A stretch of DNA of 64,000 nt from Cornus controversa (GCA_026545225.1 CM048846.1:59586270-59650269), one strand, 5' to 3'; numbered from the stretch's first letter, positions 12,000 to 24,289 are shown. Translations and numbers: made by a program. Notes: generated by a model from the sequence alone, not told the origin.

Positions 12000-13559
12000 T
12001 GTAATTTAAATCTAACCTAGTTAAACAAAGTTAGTTGATTTGAGAGATTAAACTAAAGATGCAAAATTTAAATAAAGCTAATGAAAATTTAATCAATAGA
12101 AGAAAATACTAAGGTATCGGATTCCACCACCATTAAATTCATAAACTTTCAATTATTTATCTATCAATTCCCTAATTAAAAAAATCAATCCGGAAATCAC
12201 TCTTTTGCTTTCACAAGATCTGATCATTAACACTCATGTAAAAATATGTTGAAAAGTAGATTTTTATTCGCTTAACAAGTGTAAAATCCTAAGCATCATA
12301 TGTATTCAACTTATTGAAAAACATAAGATCAAAGTTTTTTACTTTTGAAGATTATAAAAATAAGCTTAGACTAATTATTTCTTATTTCTAACTACCACAA
12401 ATACATGATATACGTGGTGAAAGAAATATAAACTAATTAATAATATAAAGTGAAAATCATAAACCTTTAAACTACACACGTGGGAATCAATAAATATAGA
12501 ATAAGAGAAATTTATTTCATTAATGGAGGTTTCCTCCTCAACTTTAGTTGAGGAATTTAGCTACACATGATTAAAGGAAAATAAAGCAAATAGATGAAAT
12601 CCGAATTTCTTCCAACTGAGTGATCTTTGACTTCTTTTTCTTCTTTATTTTAGAGTAAATATCACTTACACTATCTCAATTTAGGCAATATCCCGACTAG
12701 ACCCCCTCTAGTTTTGATATTCTCAACTACACCCCTTGAATTTTGGGTTTATGTATCAATTTCTCCCTTCTATTAGTGCCACATCAGCAAACAAACGGAA
12801 TTTGATGACGTCAGCAAGAGAGAAAAATTGACAGACGTTACTGATAGGGGGTGTAGTCGGGAATATTGAAACTAGAGGGGATTTGGTCGGGATATTACCT
12901 AATCTGAGGGGTTGTAAATGATATTTACCCTTTATTCTTTTGTTCCACCTCCCCCTCTCTCTTCTTTGCCTTAACCCCCTATTTATAATAAAATCTAGGG
13001 CCTTCACAAAAGAAAAAAAGAAGTCCTTGTTGGAGAAGAAATCTGCCAAAATTTGCACATAATTTTTTTGTCGACTTGAAGCCCAAGTTTAACCCTCGAG
13101 ATGTGCTTTTCACGAAATTTTTGTGAAATACAAAGTTTTAGAACTTGAAGTCTTCTTTCCATAGCCTAAAACAGTGCATCAATACTATATACAAGTCATA
13201 AGCTATAGTCAAAATACAAAGACAACTTCAGAATTTTCCTTCCAAATTTGATTAGGAAGTTGTTTTCTTTGAAATTAGAGTCCTAAACGAATTTGACCAT
13301 CTAAAATATTCTAAAATCATTCTAATTGATCTTGACCTTTGGATTATCTTGGATGCTTGCTCTCCACACAATTGGTCTTTGAAATATTATTTGCTTAATT
13401 TTCTTTTTGTGACATATGACTTAAATAACTTATCTTTTGGTGCAAATTACCAATAACCTGAAAATAAATAAAAATTATTTGTTAATTAAAAATAAAATAC
13501 AATAAAGTACTAATAAATATAAATTTGGAGATAAAATGTGTACAAAATATGCACTCATT
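12000..13559 (-). repeat. Minus-strand LTR (Athila-like start), MITE inside
   Basis: Read on the minus strand it starts TAATGAGTGCATATTTTG at about 13559 (TGATGAGTGC in two later copies of this edge). Its opening resembles the Athila-like LTR at 44818 (TGATAAGTGCA) and the element start at 59523 (TGATAAGTAAT): AT-rich sequence followed by TTTTCAGG-like text. It appears to end in ATTTAAATTACA at 12000. Without the 278-bp MITE it is about 1.28 kb, close to the 1247-bp Athila-like LTR. I found no clean target duplication, so the ends are tentative. Confidence 0.45.
12653..12930. mobile_element. MITE with long terminal inverted repeats
   Basis: The left end reads GAGTAAATATCACTTACA and the right end, reverse-complemented, reads GGGTAAATATCATTTACA. 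The similarity continues inwards for about 80 bp on each side, past ATCCCGAC and CTCTAGTTT. The flanking 9-mers share their first six bases (TTTATT), suggesting an eroded Mutator-type 9-bp target duplication. It sits inside a minus-strand LTR-like sequence and has no coding capacity. Confidence 0.75.
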
Positions 13560-14275
13560 AACAAACTTCATCAAGCTTAACCTAGGGGGCAGGCCGACAA
13601 TCATCAGCCACCAAGGTGGCATGATCATGATTAGTCAAATCAGTCAGCAAGTCTTCCAAAAAACTTGCCAACGATTTGGTCAAAAGTTCAACCGCAACTG
13701 AATACTTCTATATACCAACAACTATCACCAGCGGTACATCAACCGACAATAACCTGAAAAATGTGTACAAAATATGCACTCATCAACAAACTTCATTAAG
13801 CCCAACCTAGGGAGTAGGCCGACAATCATCAGCCACCAAGGTGGCATGATCATGATCAGTCAAATTAGTCAGTAAGTCTTCCAAAAAAACTTGCTAGCGA
13901 TTTGGTTAGAAGTTCAGCTGCAACTGAATACTTCCATATAACAACAACTATCACCGGCGGTACGTCAGCTGCCAATAACCTAAAAAAATATAAAAATTAT
14001 TTGTTAATTAAAAATAAAATACAATAAAGTACTAATAAATATAAATTTGGAGATAAAATGTGTACAAAATATGCACTCATCAACAAACTTCATCAAGCTC
14101 AACCTAGGGGGCAGGCTGACAATCATCAGCCACCAAGGTGGCATGATCATGATCAGTCAAATCAGTCAACAATTCTTCCAAAAAAACTTGCCAACGATTT
14201 GGTCAGAAGTTCAGCCGCAACTGAATACTTCTATATACCAACAACTATCACCGACGGTACATCAGTTGCCAATGG
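13454..14275. repeat. Three-copy tandem repeat of an LTR junction
   Basis: Units begin near 13454, 13749 and 13974, each opening with AATAACCT. Units 1 and 3 are about 300 bp and contain the AT-rich LTR edge (GTGTACAAAATATGCACTCA) plus about 200 bp of flank. Unit 2 is about 226 bp and lacks most of the AT-rich part. The shared flank has the phrases GGTGGCATGATCATGAT and CAACTGAATACTTC. The small ORFs here are by-products of the repeat. Confidence 0.75.
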
Positions 14276-15675
14276 GAAATTAGCCACATCCAACCATTTT
14301 AACGAACCATCAACCATATAAAGTGTGGCAGCCACCAAAGCAGCCACTGTATCAGCCATATGGTTCACCTGCTTATAGTCAGCCACCAAAAGCTAATCAG
14401 CTGCCAGTGGCAGATCAGCCTCAAGGTTGGTTTGATTATAATCCACTACCTCCAACACTCGGGGGGTAGCTGACGACCAATCAGCCAGAAGATTGGTCTC
14501 AGAATTATCAGCTACTAGAGGCTAATCATCTGCTAGTGGTAAATAAAAGAAGAAGAACTAATCAGCCAGCTTAGGACAGAGGCCAGTTGGCTGATTCAAA
14601 AAATCAGCCAAGTTATTTTCTTCCAATTATAGAAGAAGACCCAAGTAAGGGTTTTGATGGAGAAAGCATGGCCGATCAGCCATGTATTTGCTTGGAAAAT
14701 GATGAAATTCATCCTCCACATAAACCTCCAGACCTTGGGGGGCAACAAGATTCGTTAGAGACGAAGGCAGCCTCATAGAAGAAAATGAATCGGCCAGTTA
14801 ATTCATAGTTTTATATGGTTGATTCCATTCTTCTGGGTGACAATTATATGATAGGAATATCAACATCAGCCGATACAAAGAAGAGCTTGGCTGATGATAA
14901 CTCAAAAGACTCATTGAAAGACATAAATCAACCAATAATTAAGATAAGTCTAAGGAGGCAAAGCATGGCCGATCAGCCATGTATTTGTCTAGAAAATGAA
15001 GAACTTCGTCCTCCCCATAAACCTCCTAACCCAGGGGGCAAAAAGGTTGGATTGAGGTGAAATCAGTCTTGTGGAAGAAAATAAATTAGCCAGGGAATGC
15101 AAAATTGTATATGGCTAATTTCATGGTGGATAATGAAAATTGTGAGATTGAAATACCAGCATCGGCCAGTGTGAAAAGAGCTCAGTTAATGCTGACTTGA
15201 CCAAATTCCCCGAAGATGTATATCGGCCAAGAATTGAACTTCATTGGCCGATAGATGAAGAAATTCAAGTATATTGGGACAATATTATTCTACAAGTAGC
15301 TCGATCGGTCAACATAACATTGCACAATAATTTGAACCCCAGCCGATCATAACTATGCTATGATAAATTTGGGTATATGGCTGGTTGATGGCTATCAACC
15401 AACTTTTGACAGGTTGTGCAAGAATTGTTATCAGCCAACTTTAAAGGGTGGAATAATGTTACCAGCCATCGTGGTAGGGCTGACTTGAAATAAAGACCAC
15501 TTCAGTGGTGATCCAGAATAAAGGAAGTGCACATTATTTTGAAGTTCTATTGTTTGTTATACAAGCCCTAGCTCAATCAGCCATGGTTATGAAAGGTTCC
15601 ATTCTAGTATAATTTTAAATTTCAAAAATCTTATTGGCATGATTGGCCATAAGACATTTGAAATCGGGGGGTAGT
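14276..15675 (+). pseudogene. Decayed 3' internal region of an LTR retroelement with coding-like repeats
   Basis: The stretch is dense in CAGCCA and GATCAGCC motifs. Two units of about 290 bp (about 14600-14880 and 14890-15180) encode in the same frame the peptide SMADQPCICLEN followed by PPHKPP and GG, separated by stops. A more diverged third unit may follow to about 15300. The block ends in a purine tract (ATCGGGGGG, about 15663-15671) directly before an LTR start, so it looks like the 3' internal region of a plus-strand LTR element. I do not recognise the peptide. Confidence 0.45.
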
Positions 15676-15842
15676 TGTTGGCACCTAAATATGGCGCCAC
15701 TTGGCAGCCAATTTAGAGGACGTTTTGGTAAGGCTGGGAAGGAGTCAATCAAAATGGAAACTCTATTGGAAGAGGACTTTTAACACGTTGTCCTAAAAAG
15801 TAACTAGTATACACACACACACACACACACATATATACATAC

Positions 15843-15873
<31 letters not shown>

Positions 15874-16965
15874 ATTACTCATATATGCGTATCTATATTT
15901 ACGTAATTGATTTTACAGATTGGAAGCAAGGAGTGCAGGATGATTTGGACTCCAAGTAATTCGATACAAAGTGGAAGACTAGAAGAGAAGCATGAGGTGA
16001 AGAGTTAAGCCTGAAAAAGGACTTTGTGAAGGTTGATGACTGTGAAGAATGGGCTGATTATGGAAAGACTGCTCGTGGATAAGGAAGCGTATAATTAAGT
16101 TACAACCATCAAGCTGTACAAAATATACGTATACATAATCCGTGTATACACATGGATAGTTGGCATCAAACAAAGACTTCTATGATTTTTGGCTGCCTTA
16201 GAAGACTTGGCTGAACATGGACTCTGTATAGATAAAGGTTCCATTAAGGATGAAGTAGAGTGAGCCTTGGACTCTAGGAAGGCTAATATTAATTCCCTAC
16301 AATCAAGGGGGCTTGAAGATTAATTCCCTGAGATACGGTGCATTAGGAATATAGTTGATTTATTTCCTTTTATTATTTTATTTTCTGCATTTATCTTGTA
16401 ACTTAAATTTAGATATAGTGATTTATTTCTTTTCTTCTATAAATAGAAGCAAAGAACTCTATATTGAGGATTCCCAACAACCGTAACAAAATAATTGTAT
16501 TACATGTAATCTATCCTTCTTACAATATTCTCCCAGAATATTGCTCTACTTCTTACTCAATCTACCTCTCCTTCAATTTTCTTGCTCTCGATCTCCTCTA
16601 ATCCGTCTGTCAGTCTATTTCTCCCTCTTTCTACCTCCCTCCTTACTATCTCTCTCCTTCTACCTCCCTCCTTCTACGATTCAGTCTCGCAATTCTTTGC
16701 GCACGATTAAAAGTCCTCTTAATTGATGTAAGGAAAGAACTCAATAGGGAGTTTTGTATTCTCTCTCCCTACCTAATCGCCTGATCCAACAAGACTTTCA
16801 AAGGAGATACTTGTGTTCAATCAAACTGTTTACATCGAGCTAACACCACGGCTCTGGCATGCCCAAAATCAATCGACCTACTTGGCTGATAAATTTATAA
16901 CTGAACACTCTATCAAAATTAGGTCGTAAACCTAGGATTTCACAATATAGTTATTTTCAAACTCT
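15676..16965 (+). repeat. LTR of an unclassified retrotransposon (approximate 3' end)
   Basis: It starts TGTTGGCACC straight after a purine tract. It holds CA and TA microsatellites (about 15811-15873), a TATAAATAG box near 16438 and a pyrimidine-rich tract (about 16545-16690). The LTR could end at CCAACA (about 16790), which mirrors the TGTTGG start, or nearer 16835. A phrase at about 16855, CTGGCATGCCC, resembles the post-LTR sequence of the element at 31558. The 38-bp repeat array begins by about 16966. Confidence 0.5.
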
Positions 16966-19957
16966 CAATTTTTATATCAAAATGTCCTTTTCATAAAAAT
17001 GGTCATTTTCAACTCCTTCAAACACCACTTTCATACTAGAGGTCATTTTCATCTCAAAAGCTCAATTTTTGTAAAAATGGTCATTTTCATATCTAAACTC
17101 TCAATTTTCATCTCAAGATGTTTTTTTTTTATTTATAAAAACGGTCATTTTCAACTCCTCAAAACACCATTTTTGTAAAACTGTCATTTTCATCTCAAAA
17201 GCTCCATTTTCATAAAATGGCCATTTTCTTCTATAAACTCTCAATTTTCATTTCAAAATGTTGTTTTATTAAAAATGGTAATTTTTAACTCCTCAAAGCA
17301 TCACTTTTGTAAAAGTGTTCATTTTCATCTCAGAAGCTCTATTTTCGTAAAAATGGTCATTTACATCTTTAATTTCTTTATTTTCATCCGAAAGTCCAAT
17401 TTTGTAAAAACGGGCATTTTCAACATCAAAACCACAATTTTCGTAAAACTCACTCAATTTTCATCCGAAAATTTCATTTTCGTAAAGACGAACATTTTCA
17501 ACAACAAAATCACGATTTTTGTAAAAGTCACTCAATTTTCATCTTGAAACTCCATTTTCGTAAAACGGACACTTTCAACATCAACATCACAATTTTTGTA
17601 AAAATCACTCCATTTTCATTCCAAAACTTCGTTTTTGTAAAAACGAACATTTTCAACATTGACATCATGATTTTTTTGTAAAATCACTCCATCTTCATCT
17701 CGAAATTTAGTTTTTGTAAAAACGGATATTTTTAACTTCAAAACCATGATTTTCATAAAAATCACTCCATTTTCATCTCGAAATTCTATTTTCACAAAAA
17801 CAGATATTTTCAACATCAAAATCACCTTTTTTTTTTGGTAAAAGTTACTCCATTTTCATCCCAAAACTCTATTTTCGTAAAAATAGTCATTTTCAACTTC
17901 AAAACCATGATTTTTGTAAAAATCACTCCATCTTCATCTTGAAACTCTATTTTTGTAAAAACGACAATTTTTAACTAAAAAATCATGATTTTTGTGTGTG
18001 TAAAAATCACACTATTTTCATCCCAAAACTCTGTTTTCATAAAAAGCAAACATTTTCAACTTTAAAATCATGATTTTCGTAAAAATTACTCCATTTTCAT
18101 AAAAATGAACATTTTCAACCTCAACACCATGGTTTTCGTATAAATCACTCTACTCGACATATGCATCCCACTTTCATAAAAGTATCCATTTTCAACTTGA
18201 AATATCTACTTTCTTAAAAGTTTCCATTTTTATGTTAAAAAACACTTTCTTTAAAAAAATGCCCTTTTTCAAGTCTTAAAACTCACTTATTTAAAAGTGA
18301 GTATTTTCACATCAAAACATGTACTTCATTAGAAGTCATTCCATCCATTTCAAAACGTGAACTTCCTTAGAAGTCACTACACCCATTTCGAAACCCATTT
18401 TGAAACAAGCACTTCTTTGTAAGTCACTTTGTCCATTACGAAATATGCACTTCCTTAGAAGTCACTCCATCCATTTCAAAGTATATACTTCCTTAGAAGT
18501 CATTTCGTCCATTTTTAAACATGCACTTCCCTAGAATTCATTCTGTCCAATGAAAAACATCGACCTTCATAAAGGTCACTTTCTTTAAACATCAATATCG
18601 ACATTTTTAAAGGTCATTCTACCATATACATTCTACATTAACCTTCGTAAAGGTCATTCCCCTTAAACACTTACATCGACCTTTGTAAAAGTCATTCTAC
18701 CTAAGACATTCTACATCGACCTTTATAAAGGTCACTCCCCTTAAACAGTTACATCGACCTTCGTAAAAGTCATCCTACTTAGACATTCATACTGACCTTT
18801 GTAAAGGTTATTCTCTTTAAATACTTATATCGACCTTCATAAAGGTCCAATCATCCACCTTCGTAAAGTTCATTCTCTTTAGGCATGGATATCGACCTTC
18901 GCAAAGGTCATTTCCCTTTAAACATTGACAATGACCTTCGTAAAGGTCATCATCTTTAAACATCATTATCAACCTTCTTAAAGGTTATTCTCTTAGGCAT
19001 CAATATTGACCTTCGCAAAAGCACTCTCTTTAGATATCCATATTGACTTTCGTAAATGTCATTTTCTTTAGACACTTACATCGACATTCTTAAAGGTCAC
19101 TCTCTTTAGGCATCAATATCGATCTTCGTAAAGGTCATTCTCTTTAGACATCCATATTGACCTTCGTAAATGTCATTCTCTTTAGACATTCATATCAACC
19201 ATCATAATGGTTAATCTCTCTAGACATCCATATCAACCTACATAAAGGCCACTCGCTTCAGGCATCCGTATCAACCTTCATAAAGATCATTCTCTTTAGA
19301 TACTTATATCAATCTTCGTAAAGGTCTTCCTCTTTAGCCATCATCATCGATCTTCATAAAGTGCATTCTTTTTAGACATCAATATCGACCTTCGCAAAGG
19401 TCATTCCCTTTAAATATTGATAGTGGCCTTCGTAAAGGTCACCTCTTTAGACATCATTATCGACCTTCTTAAAGGTTACTCTCTTTAGGCATATTGAATT
19501 TCGTAAAGGTCATTCTCTTTAGATACTTATATCGACCTTATTAAATATCACTCTCTTTAGGCATCAATATCGACCTTTGTAAAGGTCATTCTCTTTGGAC
19601 ATCCATATCGACCTTCGTAAATGTCCTCCTCTTTAGAGATTCATATCAACCATCATAATGGTCCCTCTCTTTAGACATCCGTATCAACCTTCATAAAGGT
19701 CATTCTCTTTAGACACTTATATCGACCTTATTAAAGGTCACTCTTTTTAGGCATCAATATCGACCTGTGTAAAATTCACTCTCTTTATACATTCATATCG
19801 ACCTTCGTAAAGGTCATTCTAATTAGACATTCACTTTCGTAAAGATGACTCTTTTTAGACACTTACGTCGACCTTCTTAAAGGTCATTCTAAATAAACAT
19901 TCACATCAACCTTCGTAAAAATCACTCTCTTTAGACATCCAAATTGACCTTCATAAA
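16966..19957. repeat. 38-bp-period array of dyad-core repeats (left part)
   Basis: About 78 head-to-tail units, by length, with a period close to 38 bp. Successive subfamilies: about 16.97-18.15 kb with a CCATTTT-CAT-AAAATGG type core (exact at 17204-17220), paired into 77-bp dimers in places; a short stretch with ACTTT-CAT-AAAAGT (18170-18183); about 18.32-18.54 kb with ACTTC-CTTA-GAAGT (18361-18374); and 18.54-19.96 kb with GACCTT-CGTA-AAGGTC, including the perfect palindrome GACCTTTATAAAGGTC at 18718-18733. The spacer in the last group often reads CATTCTCTTTAGACAT. Short ORFs here are products of the repeat. The array continues at 22967 after an LTR insertion. Confidence 0.9.
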
Positions 19958-22900
19958 TGTAGAGACCATGACCAATTTTAGCCGGTTTACCGATTTTTTA
20001 TCATTTTCGCTATAAATGCGTTTTAAATTATGGTATGGATGTTTTGAGAGTGGGAGACATGTTTGGAAGGTGTTTTAAAGGTTTTGAGAAGTTTTTAAAA
20101 GATTTGAGAAAATTTGACTTTTTGGTCAAACGGGGGCCCGAGATACGACTTAAATGGGCCAGGGAATCTGAAAAATTTTTGAAAATATTTATTTTTGTAC
20201 ATGGCTTATATGAAATGTTTATAAAGTAAAGAAAGTGATTTCGAGGCTGTAGAAGTTTTTGAAATTGAAAGTGGAGTCCGGGAAGGTACGTTAAGTGGCC
20301 TGGGGGCACTTTAGTCTTTTTGCGAGCCCTAGATATTTTAAATATCAGTGGCAGGGATATTTCTACACATATCATGCCTCTTTCTTTCTTTAAAGATCTC
20401 CATCTTCATATCTCTCCCTTCTCTCTACATTTTGGACCTGTTCGACTTGGAGTCAAGGCTCACCGAATGAGGGAGATACATAGGGGACGACAAGAGCTTC
20501 GATTTGAACCGAACAAAGTTGTGATTTGGCAAGGTTGACATTGCTGGGATTTTGAGAAGTGCTTGGAAGGCCTTTATTTTTGAGGTAAGGGTTCTTCTTC
20601 TCTCCTAATTGTCGATTCTAGGGTTTCGGGTGAAAATGAGAGGTGTAGGTTGTGTAATACATGCTTTAAAAGAGTGAGAGGGGTGGAAAGTTATATTTTC
20701 TACTTCTCTTGAATCCTATCTTTGCACATTTGGTGTTCCTTGTCTTGGTTGTAGCATGTGGGTTAAAGTGTGTGAAATGAAGAAATTGGGTATATGGGTG
20801 TTATGTGCTCAATTTGGAGTTTATGTGCAAATGTGTAATCTTGGGTCATATATGTGATTATATGTGGATTATGTGATGATTAAATGCATGTTAGTTCTAT
20901 ATGCTAAAATTATGCATTGAGTGTAGCATGAGTAAAGTATGCTAATTTTGGAAGTTGTATACATATGAGAGGCTATATACATGTGTTATACATATATGTG
21001 CTATGTGTAATTTTGTGGAGATGAAATGCATGCTAGGTTCCTTTATAACTAGATAATGCATTGTGAAGCATGAATATTGAGTGCTTGATTGTAATATGTT
21101 TGAAATGCATATACGGGGTCGTTGTGAGAATGACGGGGAAATGTGGGAGAGTAACATTTTCACCTTGGAGTATGTGATGACTCGATGAAAATCTTGAATG
21201 ATCCAATCACCTCAGAGTATGTGAGGACTCGGTGATAGATGATCTAATCACCTTGGAGTATGTGATGACTCGGTGATAAACTATCTAACCACCTTGGAGC
21301 ATGTGATGACTCGGTGATGAATTCCAAAACCAACTAATCACCTCGGAGTATGTGATGACTCGGTGGCGGTGTTGGAATTGTGTGAAAAGTATTTCGATTA
21401 TATGATTGGTCAAGAATCATGTTAGGATATCGGGTTGAGTCCGAGAGAGAGATAAGTGTGTGTGATAATGCTTTCATTCTAAATTATGAAGCATACTATA
21501 TATTTAATGCATTCTTATATATATATGTATTGCTTGTGAAAGAACATGGTATATGTTGGATGATACATGTAATGTAGTGACATGCATTCATGTAGGTCGT
21601 ATCGGGTTGGCACTTAGGAGGGTTAGGGAATCTCTACTGAGCCGTAGTGATGCTCACCCCTTTATTATAAACTCTTTTACATATAAGGTGCCAACAATGG
21701 ATGGAATTTGAATGTCCAAGAAAAGTTCTAGTTATATTTTAATACATTTTTGATATTGTATACATTGTGCCTATTCGTGCCAGCTTGTGGCACGTTGATT
21801 ATGAAATTGTAGTCATTGTTGGATTTTTAGCATTTTTGGACCTTATGCATGAAATCCTTGTAGTGACTATAAACTTGGAAGCCATTTAGATTTGGGATGT
21901 AAATTTGAGACAAAATAAATGTTTTGGGACTATATAAATGTTGTAGTTACATTACCATATGTGTAACTTATGTTTTTCATTTGAATTTTGTATGTATAAA
22001 GATGAGATTGGTTTTATGAGAATTTGTGGACATATGATAAGATATGTATAATCTTGATGAGAATGGATATGAAATGTGAGATCCTTGTGATTCAAATGTG
22101 TGATTTGATAAATGGGTATGATTATATACCATTTCTAGATGATTTGGGTGTTGTTGAATGAGTTTTATGTATTGGAAAGGTTTAAATATGAGTTTTGGGG
22201 TGAATTTTGGTCAAAAAGATGTAAAATGGGGTTTCCAGGCTGAATTAGTCAACTTACTCCTTTCTATAAATTGACTATCGTTGACAGAGAATTTTATAAC
22301 TTTCTAGAGTAGCAAATTAGTCGACTGATGCACTTGATAAGTCTACTGATGCACTTATAAGTCGACTGACAAGTCAACTAATGCAGATTTTCAAAATCTT
22401 GAAATAGGCATAACTTGGTCGTTTCAAACCCGAATTAAGCGATTCTTTTTTTGAAATCAATTATTTTAAAACCCTCTTTCCAATAGTTTTACTTATAACC
22501 TATGATTATAGACGTACAAGGAGTTATGTATCCATGCTTGTGTGAAGTAATCATTGAAGGGTGTATGGTGGAGGCCCACTGGGATTGGTTGATGTTGAGT
22601 TGTGTGTATATACATACGTATACTTATGTATATATAGGAGCATGAATATGATTAAGCTTTTGTGGTAATTAATGGTTTAAAATGGTTCATTATGGGTAAA
22701 TGGACGGATGTCACCTCGGGTTTTTGGGTGATGGATTTTGGGGCGTGACAGAGTGGTATCAAAGCATGATATCAAAGAACTATTGTGGTTAGAGTGTGGT
22801 TGATTATCTTAATCACCCTCAATTTTTCGGGAGTCAAAAAATCGGGGCGTGATAGAGTGGTATCAGAGCATGGTACTTTATAGAGGGTAAAAAGGGTCCA

Positions 22901-22961
22901 TTAGGACTAATGGACGGGTTAACCTCCGGTTTCCCAAGAGTTGGGGGACTGGGGCATGACA
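19958..22961 (+). mobile_element. Chromovirus-type LTR derivative with stacked LTR ends
   Basis: Bounded by perfect 5-bp target duplications ATAAA (19953-19957 and 22962-22966). An LTR of about 2.79 kb starts TGTAGAGACC at 19958 and ends GGGGCGTGACA at 22750. A site matching the initiator-Met tRNA follows (TGGTATCAAAGC, 22754-22765). A second LTR end (GGGGCGTGATA, to 22854) and a second such site (22858-22869) come next, then a third LTR-end copy closing at 22961 with GGGGCATGACA. The LTR includes about five copies of a roughly 57-bp repeat (about 21165-21370; GTGATGACTCGGTG). TG...CA ends and the Met-tRNA site fit Tekay/Del-like chromoviruses. No gag or pol remains. Confidence 0.8.
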
Positions 22962-22966
22962 ATAAA

Positions 22967-23545
22967 GGAGATTCTCTTTAAACACATACATTTACCTTCT
23001 TAAAGGTCACTCTATTTAAACATTTACATCAATCTTCTTCAAGGTCTTTAGACATTTACATTGACCTTCGTAAATAACACTCTTTTAGAGATTCTTATTG
23101 ACCTTCTTAAAGGCTATTCTCTTTAAACATTGACATCGACCTTCATAAAGGTCACTCTTATTAGATATTTACACTAACCTTCATAAATGTCACTCTTTTT
23201 AGATATATTACATCAGCCTTCTTAAATGTCACTCTTTTAGACATTCACATCAACCTTCTTAAAGGTCATACTCTTTAGATATTGACATCAACTTTCGTAA
23301 AGGTCAAGTTTTTAGACATTCATATCGATCTTCACAAAAGTTCATACCCCTTTTAGACACTATCCTTTACCTTCATAAAGATTATTTCTTTAGACACTAA
23401 CATCAACCTCATAAAGGTCATTTCTTTAGATATTCACATTAACCTTCATAAAGGTCATTCCATTTAGACATTACCATCGACCTTCGTAAAGGTCATTCTC
23501 TTTAGACATCGATATCAACCTTCATAAAGGCCACTCTTTCCACGT
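22967..23545. repeat. 38-bp-period array (right part)
   Basis: About 15 further units of the GACCTT/AAGGTC subfamily. They continue the array at 16966-19957 and are displaced from it only by the LTR insertion. The unit at the junction is split exactly within its dyad core. Confidence 0.85.
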
Positions 23546-24289
23546 GAAAACGTGATTTTCTTAAAATTCATTTTCCTTATATGACTTACTTAAAGTCGAT
23601 TCATCATGATCAAATCAATCTTTCTTAGACAGCTCTTAAGCTGTATGGGTCATCTAAGTATAACTCCTAGCTTTAGTTCATACACTAGTTGGAACTATGT
23701 TTGACCTGATTCCCATCACTTTAGTTATAGCCAGGATATATAGGCAGCTTGGAAGAATTTCGGCTTTGATCATACCATCTTTTAAACTCACATTCACTAG
23801 AACTCTTAAGTTCAAATTCTTGTAGATTGGAGTGTAGATCTTGTCACCTATTGATAAAATTTAGCTCCAATGCATAGTTTTAATCCAAGCATCACTCAAT
23901 GTGATATCCCTTAGGATAACAAAACCCATGACCAAAGGATATGATCATGCAATGGAATAAAATGCAACACGATGGATAGGTAACCATACACGGTAAGGAT
24001 GTGTGGGGTGTCTAACACCTTCCCTATACAAATCAATTAATTTGGTTTACAAAGATTAGATGAAAGTCAAACATAGGGCCCATACTGAGCATTTCTACAT
24101 TCTAGGTGACCTAACCTACCATAATCCAGTATTAAGTGGTGACTCCAAACATTCATCTAATTGGCCCCATTTCCAAAACCAATTGTAGCCACCCCGTCGG
24201 GATACATGTTGAGTCTTCCACGATAGCTTACCGGGCTAGCCGACGGTAGAAGGGGGGACCTGTGGGTATGACATTATAGTAATTCACTA
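23546..24289 (-). repeat. Retroelement-like flank of the array, possible minus-strand LTR start
   Basis: No ORF. Read on the minus strand, an LTR-like start TGTCATACCC lies at 24273. The stretch with TGTCTAACACCTTCCC and a GGTGACTCC-like phrase (about 24009-24150) has a relative at about 56.2-56.9 kb, which suggests a dispersed repeat family. The 38-bp array may belong to the same large element, but I cannot show its far end. Confidence 0.35.

Noticed and set aside
11999-13590. CTAGG as target duplication for the minus-strand LTR
   Set aside because: CTAGG occurs at 11995-11999 and again about 25 bp beyond the LTR start, not next to it, so it is probably chance.
17275-17825. Phe/Lys/Ile-rich ORFs on both strands
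   Set aside because: They arise from the TTTTCGTAAAA repeat; the period of 77 bp does not preserve one frame.
16966-23545. CRISPR-like regular repeats with palindromic cores
   Set aside because: The spacers are as similar as the repeats, no cas genes exist, and the context is a plant nuclear genome. It is a tandem repeat.
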